Part shown: piece after piece, positions 1-4,825 of the stretch
Layout: each line of letters starts with the position of its first letter
How positions within the stretch are numbered: the stretch's first letter is position 1
Source of the DNA: Spirochaetales bacterium
GTDB taxonomy: Bacteria > Spirochaetota > Spirochaetia > Sphaerochaetales > Sphaerochaetaceae
Direction: 5' to 3'
Assembly (NCBI GenBank): GCA_017475725.1
Contig: JAFVFA010000262.1
Coordinates: 1 to 6,139, forward strand
DNA length: 6,139 nt
Notes under the pieces: model-generated
The model's input: the letters and a program-made list of their open reading frames with translations, nothing else
Databases searched by the model: none
What the model was told of the DNA's origin: nothing
Translations under genes and position numbers: made by a program

Positions 1-1123
1 AAGCCTTGACGTTTGCGATCTGGACATATGTGCATCTGTAGCTGTTGATTGCTCTCTGGGAGAAATCCTGTGCCGGATTCAGTGCATCACCGAACTCTCC
101 GCCCCAGATTGACTCTGAGATGTCATACTCTGTTCCCTGATAGTAGTCGCCGCAGATCTCGTAGATGTCCTGGACGGAAACCTTCTCTGAAGGAACGACG
201 AAGCATGGCCAGTTGCGGTCAGGATCCTGCTCTTCCGGATCAAGTGTTGCTCCGAGCTCAGGATTCAGCAGGCACATGGCTCTCCACTCACGTCTTGTTG
301 AATATGGTCTGTATCCGTATGGTGCAAATGTCCAGCAAGGAATGAACTCGCTCCAGTCTGTTCCGTCCCAAAGGTTGTGCTTTGCAACGAAATCCTTGAG
401 GTTCGGTGAATAGAGGTAGTTCTCAGGATCATCTTCGACGAAGAAGTTGATTCTTGCTCTGTTGGCTGCAACGAAGACTGCATCATCTGGAACTCTTGCT
501 GCAACCCAGATGTCTGCGCCGTAGCACTCCATGATCCAAGCCTCGTTTCCGTCGCAGATGTTGATACACTCAGGCGATCCGCTCCATCCGTACTGTGCGA
601 GAATCTCTCCCATGAACTCGACAGCCTCTCTGGCGGTTGAGCAGTTCTCAAGTGCAAGGTCCTGCAGCATGTAGCAGTCAACGATTCCATCGTACATGTT
701 GTAGGCTTCCCTGATCTTCTTGCCCTGCTCGATGTTGCCGTTGATTGAACAGGTTGACTCTCCCATTGCAAGGCCCTTGTCATTCATGAAGGAGTACATT
801 GCATGGATGTATCTGTTGGTGGGCTTCTCCGTTGTTATTGAAGCCAGAGCCATTCCTCTGACACCGTAGTCAATGACCTCGGGGAAATTGCTGAAGTCGG
901 CTCCTTCACGGCCATCGAGAACGATCTCTCTCTCTGTGCCCGCCTCCATTGAAGGGATCAGCCAGAGCCTCAGGTCATCGCTTCTTGAATCACAAGTATG
1001 CGAAACCATTGTCGAACCGTCGTCACTTGCATTCTTTCCGACGGCAAAAATCGTGCAGGCAAATACGCTCTGTGCGCTGAAACAAAGCAGTATTAGCAGT
1101 GCTACAAGAATTCTTTTCTTCAT
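1..1123 (-). CDS. Secreted C69-family dipeptidase (Ntn hydrolase), C-terminus outside window
   Basis: The open frame starts at ATG 1123 and runs off base 1, giving 374 residues without a stop. Residues 1-22 form a signal peptide (MKK, hydrophobic core, ending SVFA). Cys23 follows at once in CTIFAVGKNASDDGSTMVSH, the N-terminal signature of peptidase family C69, in which an exposed N-terminal cysteine is the nucleophile. NDKGLAMGEST (114-124) and DGNEAWIMEC (191-200) match other conserved blocks of the family. C69 enzymes cleave dipeptides with broad specificity; the signal peptide places this one outside the cytoplasm. Relatives are, from memory, about 470-550 residues, so roughly 100 or more are missing here. 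It lies 23 bases after the M14-type hydrolase gene, last of the visible operon. The fragment has 13 cysteines after the signal peptide. VFAC could also be read as a loose lipobox. The family call is strong; the exact substrate is unknown. Confidence 0.9.
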   Translation of the reverse strand, partial: MKKRILVALLILLCFSAQSVFACTIFAVGKNASDDGSTMVSHTCDSRSDDLRLWLIPSMEAGTEREIVLDGREGADFSNFPEVIDYGVRGMALASITTEKPTNRYIHAMYSFMNDKGLAMGESTCSINGNIEQGKKIREAYNMYDGIVDCYMLQDLALENCSTAREAVEFMGEILAQYGWSGSPECINICDGNEAWIMECYGADIWVAARVPDDAVFVAANRARINFFVEDDPENYLYSPNLKDFVAKHNLWDGTDWSEFIPCWTFAPYGYRPYSTRREWRAMCLLNPELGATLDPEEQDPDRNWPCFVVPSEKVSVQDIYEICGDYYQGTEYDISESIWGGEFGDALNPAQDFSQRAINSYRCTYVQIANVKA

Positions 1124-1126
1124 TTT

Positions 1127-1133
1127 CTCCTCC
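1127..1133 (-). promoter_or_regulatory. Ribosome binding site deciding the C69 start
   Basis: GGAGGAG lies just upstream of ATG 1123; its GGAGG core leaves a 5-base spacer. An in-frame ATG at 1135 overlaps this site and has no Shine-Dalgarno sequence of its own. The start at 1123 also gives a clean MKK signal peptide. Confidence 0.8.
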
Positions 1134-1146
1134 ATTTTTGTTTTTC

Positions 1147-2436
1147 TCAGTCCTTATCAAACTTGTCGTAGTTCTCCCCGACAGGTTTGTAATAGATTGT
1201 GAATGCGTGATCAGCGTTCTCTGCAGCCTCCGGGTTCTTCAGGTAGTAGCCGATGCTGTCGACCCCCTGGTTCTCCAGATCCTGCATCTCCAGATATGTA
1301 GGCCAGTTGACCTCGACCTCAAGCTCCGGATAAAACGCGCCTGCCCAGTAGATGACCTCCAGGGCTCCTGTAAGATGACGACCGGTCCTGTACCACATCG
1401 GGGTTCCGAACTCCATGTCATACGGGAAGTATGTCAGACCCTTGTCCGTGACCTTCTGAAGGAACTCGTCCTTTCCCTCAGTCATCAGAGCCTCTGTTCT
1501 TGGTCCGGTGATCTTATCGATGAATATCTCAGGGGTCTCCATGAGGAACGTCATGCTGTCTGACCAGTCTGCCCACTCTCTGTGGCTCAGTCCGTGCAGA
1601 GTGTTCGGGGATGAGGCGCTCTTCATGAGGAACTGGTCCGAGATGTTCATTCCTGCCATCATTGCAACATCCAGAGAGCTCATCTCCGGCTCGTAGTACT
1701 CCATCTCGCCGGTCTCAAGGAACTTCTCGCGGTCAAGGACCTTGGAAGGTGCAACGTAGGTTGATGTGACAGGATAGAGAATCTCGGCCTCATGCATGTC
1801 GATTGCGATGTCGACTCCCTCCTCCCTGATTATCTCCATGACAGCGTAGGCTGCCCTCTCCGTGATCGTTCCGTTCTCGCGGCCGGGATATGTCCTGTTG
1901 AGGTTTCTGATGTCCTGGTAAGCCAGATTCTGTCCGGATGGGTAGTTGATGTAGGTGAACGGATCAGGCCACTGGTCCAGAGGATTGGTGTATCTGTCTC
2001 CGATTCTGTACTTTGTGATTCCCCAGTCCGAGCTGACGTGGAAGAACATCGGGTAGGCATCACCGACCATTCCCTCTGTCGAACCTGAGTAGTTGGCCCT
2101 TGGAACGATGATGATCTTTCCCTTTGTGACCTCAAGGTTCTCGATCATGAGATATGCGGCCATTGTGGAGGCCGGTTCGTATGGATGGGGACATCCGCAG
2201 ACGAACACAGTTCCACCCTCGACGCCTGAGTCGAAGATGAACACAGGGGTGTCCATCCAGGTGTTCTTGAGCGATGGGACGTAGTCGCTGAACCATTTGA
2301 CCTCTGTGAGGTCGTCTGATGCCACTATCGTCTCCTTGTAATGGCGGAGCTGCCAGAACTCTATTCCGGACAAGGTCGCAAGGACCAGAGCCAGGAACAG
2401 GATGACTATCTTCACTATCAATGATTTCTTTTCCAT
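1147..2436 (-). CDS. Membrane-anchored M14-type zinc hydrolase (succinylglutamate desuccinylase/aspartoacylase-like)
   Basis: The protein has 429 residues from ATG 2436. Residues 5-27 are one hydrophobic segment after a KK start: an uncleaved anchor or signal peptide, putting the enzyme on the outer face of the cytoplasmic membrane. Visible M14 features are H84-x-x-E87 in CPHPYEPAS (first two zinc ligands), the substrate-binding RNLNRTYPG (177-185, compare DxNRxFPG of AstE and aspartoacylase), H215 in IDMHEAE (third ligand) and E300 in FLMETPE as likely catalytic glutamate. The family hydrolyses amide bonds of N-acyl amino acids or C-terminal peptide bonds. Usual AstE and ASPA proteins are soluble, cytoplasmic and about 310-340 residues, so this one is longer and differently located. 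Its ribosome site overlaps the stop region of the 57-residue membrane protein, so translation is probably coupled. A GTG at 2445 could extend it by three residues. Fold and zinc site are fairly sure; substrate is unknown. Confidence 0.82.
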   Translation of the reverse strand: MEKKSLIVKIVILFLALVLATLSGIEFWQLRHYKETIVASDDLTEVKWFSDYVPSLKNTWMDTPVFIFDSGVEGGTVFVCGCPHPYEPASTMAAYLMIENLEVTKGKIIIVPRANYSGSTEGMVGDAYPMFFHVSSDWGITKYRIGDRYTNPLDQWPDPFTYINYPSGQNLAYQDIRNLNRTYPGRENGTITERAAYAVMEIIREEGVDIAIDMHEAEILYPVTSTYVAPSKVLDREKFLETGEMEYYEPEMSSLDVAMMAGMNISDQFLMKSASSPNTLHGLSHREWADWSDSMTFLMETPEIFIDKITGPRTEALMTEGKDEFLQKVTDKGLTYFPYDMEFGTPMWYRTGRHLTGALEVIYWAGAFYPELEVEVNWPTYLEMQDLENQGVDSIGYYLKNPEAAENADHAFTIYYKPVGENYDKFDKD

Positions 2437-2445
2437 CACAGCCAC

Positions 2446-2452
2446 CCCCTCA
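2446..2452 (-). promoter_or_regulatory. Ribosome binding site of the M14-type hydrolase, overlapping the preceding stop
   Basis: The minus strand reads TGAGGGGG, so the stop codon of the 57-residue gene (2450-2452) is part of the GA-rich Shine-Dalgarno sequence. The spacer to ATG 2436 is 9 bases. The in-frame GTG at 2445 touches the site directly and is a poor candidate; a GTG at 2439 has 6-base spacing and cannot be excluded. Confidence 0.65.
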
Positions 2453-2623
2453 CTTTATGTAGAGAATCCTGAGCAGGAAAGGAATCAGGCAATAGGCATA
2501 CATGATGTCAAAGACAACACCCTTGTTCTTCTTCCTCTTGAATAGACTCTTGAGCATGCTGAAAGCAACAAGCCCTGCCATCACGAAATACAGTATATGA
2601 ATCAAATTCTCAAAGAATATCAT
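2450..2623 (-). CDS. 57-residue two-helix membrane protein
   Basis: This short gene fills the space between the permease and the M14-type hydrolase. It starts at ATG 2623 with AGGGAGG at 2634-2640 (10-base spacer) and stops with TGA at 2450-2452. The product begins MIFFENLIHILYFVMAG. Two hydrophobic stretches, about residues 6-24 and 36-54, flank a strongly basic turn (KSLFKRKKNKG, 25-35). By the positive-inside rule this is a hairpin with both ends outside and the turn in the cytoplasm. It follows the permease stop by 18 bases, and its stop merges with the ribosome site of the next gene, so expression is tied to both neighbours. I recognise no family. Position suggests a small partner of the permease, loosely like the small membrane subunit of TRAP transporters, but it has only two helices where DctQ has four. 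Reality of the gene is well supported; function is inference. Confidence 0.8.
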   Translation of the reverse strand: MIFFENLIHILYFVMAGLVAFSMLKSLFKRKKNKGVVFDIMYAYCLIPFLLRILYIK

Positions 2624-2633
2624 GCTTTCATAT

Positions 2634-2640
2634 CCTCCCT
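2634..2640 (-). promoter_or_regulatory. Ribosome binding site of the 57-residue membrane protein
   Basis: AGGGAGG sits between the permease stop (2642-2644) and ATG 2623, 10 bases away. A nearer ATG at 2631 has only a 2-base spacer and would read MKA before a TGA that overlaps ATG 2623, so 2623 is the sensible start. Confidence 0.75.
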
Positions 2641-2641
2641 T

Positions 2642-3949
2642 TTAGTACAGGAACGCAAACGAGGCTGGCTTGATGATCATGATCACAGCCATTATTCCAA
2701 GAACAACCATTGGCAGAAGCAGTGTCTTGAAGAAGCTGAGATATGATTCCTTGTAGCCGGTCTCCTCGCAGGCGAGTCTTCCGACAATCCTCGATGGAGG
2801 CAGACTGTCTCCAAGCGGGAAGATGAGAGAAAGCGCAGCACAGATGACCGTGACATCCATTCCAAGAGTGTTGAACATGAAGATCAGCGGTCCGCCGAGC
2901 ACGATGGATACACCGTAGTTGAAGCATCCCTGACAGATTGGTCCCACAACAAGAATCAATGTGTAGATGAGGATCAGCGGCAATCCGACACATGTGGATC
3001 CGATGAGTCCTCTGACTCCGGTTGCTGCCATTGCACTCTGGAGAACTCCTATTGAAAGGACGTTTGCGACCAGAGGGAAGACCTGCTCCATCGTGTCATC
3101 CAATATTCCGAGATACTGCTTCGGAGTGGTCTTCTTCGGATTGCAGAGCAATGCGACCAGGGCGGCGATCAGGAACATCAGAGGAAGTCCGAGGACAGGA
3201 AGGTTCCATGGTGCATAGAGAGCAAGCAGGAACAGGACTATGATGGACAGAATCGGAAGCAGAATCCTCCACCATGTGAGTTTAGGATCCTTCTCCGGGA
3301 GCTTCTGCAGAATCTCCTCCTTGCTCTGAGGCTTTGCACCCCAGCCCAGGAAGACGATTGCGAATGCTCCGGCAATGCAGATCGGGATGAGCAGGAGCCA
3401 GGTGAATCCGACATATGGCATGTTGGCCTGGGCCGTCATGAGCATTGTCCAGAGGTTGATCGGCGGACATGCCGCAGAGAGCATTGCGAAGAAGCAGATG
3501 AATACCGTTCTTCTCTTCTTGGAGATTCCAAGATACTCAAGGACCGTGTTGACCAATCCGCCAAGGACGAATATGGCAACGGAACCGGCACCCGTGAGGG
3601 CTCCAGGGATCAGCATCAGAACTCCCATGATGGTCATGAGGAGCCACTTGTTGTTAATCTTCTCGACAACCGTTCTGGTTATGGCCGCTACAGCACCACT
3701 GTATGAGTAGATGTTGACGAAAATCGATGCGGCAATGAAAAGAAGGGCCAGATCGAGATTAACGAACAATCCTTCAACCAGATACCTCACAGGGCTTCCG
3801 AGAGCCGGCACTGCGATTGTTCCCGCTATGGCAAGGACAACAGCTGCAACAGCCATTGAGATATCAGGTGATTTAAGCTTGATACTGCTCAGAATGAACG
3901 TCACGATCATTATGATCAGCAGTATCAGAGTCAGCGTCGTTGTTGTCAT
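2642..3949 (-). CDS. Ion-transporter-superfamily permease, TRAP large-subunit (DctM)-like
   Basis: This is a 435-residue integral membrane protein with about 11-12 hydrophobic segments in two similar halves. Each half carries a glycine/proline-rich re-entrant region, as in ion-transporter-superfamily permeases (TRAP DctM, CitMHS, DcuC, GntP types). In the first half these are PGALTGAGSVAIFVLGG (115-131) and SAACPPINLWTML (158-170); in the second, GPICQGCFNYGVSIVLGG (336-353) and IFPLGDSLPPSRIVGR (376-391). A hydrophilic linker (about 204-226) joins the halves. Such permeases take up organic anions or amino-acid-like solutes using an ion gradient; TRAP members need a periplasmic binding protein and a small membrane subunit. 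Here a secreted protein gene precedes it and a two-helix protein gene follows it. ATG 3949 is preferred to the in-frame TTG at 3952 because GGAGGG at 3955-3960 is then 5 bases away. The superfamily is likely; subfamily and substrate are not settled. Confidence 0.78.
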   Translation of the reverse strand: MTTTTLTLILLIIMIVTFILSSIKLKSPDISMAVAAVVLAIAGTIAVPALGSPVRYLVEGLFVNLDLALLFIAASIFVNIYSYSGAVAAITRTVVEKINNKWLLMTIMGVLMLIPGALTGAGSVAIFVLGGLVNTVLEYLGISKKRRTVFICFFAMLSAACPPINLWTMLMTAQANMPYVGFTWLLLIPICIAGAFAIVFLGWGAKPQSKEEILQKLPEKDPKLTWWRILLPILSIIVLFLLALYAPWNLPVLGLPLMFLIAALVALLCNPKKTTPKQYLGILDDTMEQVFPLVANVLSIGVLQSAMAATGVRGLIGSTCVGLPLILIYTLILVVGPICQGCFNYGVSIVLGGPLIFMFNTLGMDVTVICAALSLIFPLGDSLPPSRIVGRLACEETGYKESYLSFFKTLLLPMVVLGIMAVIMIIKPASFAFLY

Positions 3950-3954
3950 CAAGT

Positions 3955-3960
3955 CCCTCC
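3955..3960 (-). promoter_or_regulatory. Ribosome binding site deciding the permease start
   Basis: GGAGGG lies in the 13-base gap after the DUF6305-like gene. It leaves 5 bases to ATG 3949 but only 2 to the in-frame TTG at 3952, so the ATG is chosen. Confidence 0.75.
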
Positions 3961-3962
3961 GC

Positions 3963-4580
3963 TTACTTCTTTATGAAGATGTCCGGAGCAGCTTTGACAA
4001 GGTCCATCTGCTTATCGATTATGGTAAGAGGGATGCCGTACTGCTGGCTGATTTTTGTGAATTTCTCATCCGAGTTGTTTGCCTTGAGGACGATCATCCA
4101 GTCAGACTCAGGACAGACAAGGTCGATGATTCTCTCGTTTCCGTTTGTCGGAAGCTTAGGTGCACGTGCATCCGCCTCCATGCTGACGGCGACAATCTTC
4201 ATGTTCTGGGCCTTTGCCTTCTTCAGGACCTCCTTCAGGAAGCCGATCTCATCCTCGATTGTGATTCCGGAGGCACCAAGACCCTTCTCTGTGACGCTTA
4301 TGACTATGACAAGGGTTGTGTACCTGCCGGAGTCTATATCCTCATATCGCTCCGGTGTCTCATCCTCAAGCCAGAAGTCTGCATCTTCGCCAAGGGTGAA
4401 TTTCTTGGACTGGTTGATCAGAAGCCTGAGCATCTTCGAACCAGCGCCCTGACCTCCAGAGGTAAGCAGGAACGGGCAGTCAAAAGTCTGAATCGGATCT
4501 CCACTCAAAGCAGCAAAGAGCTGTACAGGAACAGCGAAAACCAACAATGCAAAGAGCACTAAAAAAATCGTTTTCTTCAT
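3963..4580 (-). CDS. Secreted DUF6305-like protein, first gene of the operon
   Basis: The protein has 205 residues from ATG 4580. Residues 1-23 are a signal peptide (MKK, hydrophobic core, end near VQLFA), so the mature protein should be periplasmic or surface-exposed. From memory of the family, these blocks resemble DUF6305: LLTSGGQGAGSKM (38-50), TLVIVISVTEKGLGASGI (89-106), an acidic helix leading to KKAKAQNMKIVAVSMEADAR, then SDWMIVLKANNSDEKFTKIS (159-178) and GIPLTIIDK (182-190). Alternating strands and helices suggest an alpha/beta Rossmann-like domain able to bind a small ligand. The family has no function I know of. The gene heads the operon behind a clear promoter, 13 bases before the permease, so a solute-capturing or permease-regulating role is plausible but inferred. 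An in-frame ATG at 4592 overlaps the ribosome site and is probably not used. Confidence 0.8.
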   Translation of the reverse strand: MKKTIFLVLFALLVFAVPVQLFAALSGDPIQTFDCPFLLTSGGQGAGSKMLRLLINQSKKFTLGEDADFWLEDETPERYEDIDSGRYTTLVIVISVTEKGLGASGITIEDEIGFLKEVLKKAKAQNMKIVAVSMEADARAPKLPTNGNERIIDLVCPESDWMIVLKANNSDEKFTKISQQYGIPLTIIDKQMDLVKAAPDIFIKK

Positions 4581-4584
4581 TTTT

Positions 4585-4590
4585 CCCTCC
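4585..4590 (-). promoter_or_regulatory. Ribosome binding site of the DUF6305-like gene
   Basis: GGAGGG lies 4 bases upstream of ATG 4580. The upstream in-frame ATG (4592) overlaps it. The arrangement is almost identical to that before the C69 gene (1123-1135). Confidence 0.75.
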
Positions 4591-4593
4591 ATT

Positions 4594-4620
4594 TGTTGCA
4601 GAAACGAAATTGGCGCAACA
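4594..4620 (-). promoter_or_regulatory. Leader hairpin next to the ribosome binding site
   Basis: On the minus strand TGTTGC (4615-4620) can pair with GCAACA (4594-4599), a 6-bp stem around a 15-base loop. It would sit about four bases after the expected RNA 5' end and end four bases before the Shine-Dalgarno sequence. It may protect the 5' end or affect initiation. It lacks a U-tract, so it is not a terminator. The pairing is visible; the role is inference. Confidence 0.4.
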
Positions 4621-4630
4621 CTTCTTTTCT

Positions 4631-4658
4631 ATTTTACCATCACATTCCTTTATTTCAA
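4631..4658 (-). promoter_or_regulatory. Sigma70-type promoter of the transport/peptidase operon
   Basis: The minus strand shows -35 TTGAAA (4653-4658), a 16-base spacer and -10 TAAAAT (4631-4636). The expected RNA start is near 4624, giving a leader of about 43 bases before ATG 4580. The region upstream of the -35 (about 4660-4740) is rich in A and T tracts and could act as an UP element. It is the best promoter match in the gap and lies directly before the first gene of the unit. Confidence 0.65.
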
Positions 4659-4688
4659 CAAAAAACAATCTAAATGTTTACTTTTGAG

Positions 4689-4737
4689 TTTTTCAAAAAT
4701 AAATGTTAAAATTTTTTATGTATTTTTCAAAAAATAA
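4689..4737. repeat. Pair of TTTTTCAAAAA near-palindromes upstream of the promoter
   Basis: TTTTTCAAAAATAA (4689-4702) and TTTTTCAAAAAATAA (4723-4737) are direct repeats differing by one A, with centres 34 bases apart. Each is an almost perfect palindrome around one C. They lie upstream of the -35 box and could be operator sites for a dimeric regulator, curved DNA, or UP-element tracts. Low sequence complexity makes chance occurrence quite possible. Confidence 0.4.
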
Positions 4738-4825
4738 TTTTATGCCACTGTAATTCCAGTTGCTGAATAATGTTGCAATCGACTTGATTTTTGTTGCTGT
4801 CCGTTTCAGAAGGCCTTTTCACTGT

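Larger units (their letters stand above)
4593..4825. other. AT-rich intergenic region between the two transcription units
   Basis: No gene is seen here on either strand. The part next to the DUF6305-like gene carries its promoter and leader hairpin. The middle (4660-4740) is very AT-rich with two similar T/A-tract palindromes. The part next to the DUF4129-like gene has several GTTGC/GCAAC copies. No GC-rich stem followed by a U-tract was found after the stop at 4826, so the end of the upstream transcript is not explained. Confidence 0.7.

Noticed and set aside
265..783. 172-residue minus-strand open frame within the C69 gene
   Set aside because: It is out of frame with the clear C69 coding sequence and its product is Ser/Thr/Arg-rich with no family features, so it is a shadow.
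1000..1123. Lipoprotein reading of the C69 N-terminus (VFAC)
   Set aside because: Phe at -2 is a poor lipobox residue and C69 needs a free N-terminal cysteine; kept only as an alternative to test.
2620..2631. Mini-leader MKA overlapping the start of the 57-residue gene
   Set aside because: The ATG at 2631 is only 2 bases from the Shine-Dalgarno sequence, so initiation is unlikely, and a three-codon frame is easily due to chance.
3711..4562. 283-residue plus-strand open frame crossing two genes
   Set aside because: It lies opposite the permease and DUF6305-like genes, which have ribosome sites, signal or membrane segments and family motifs. It has no ribosome site of its own that I can see.
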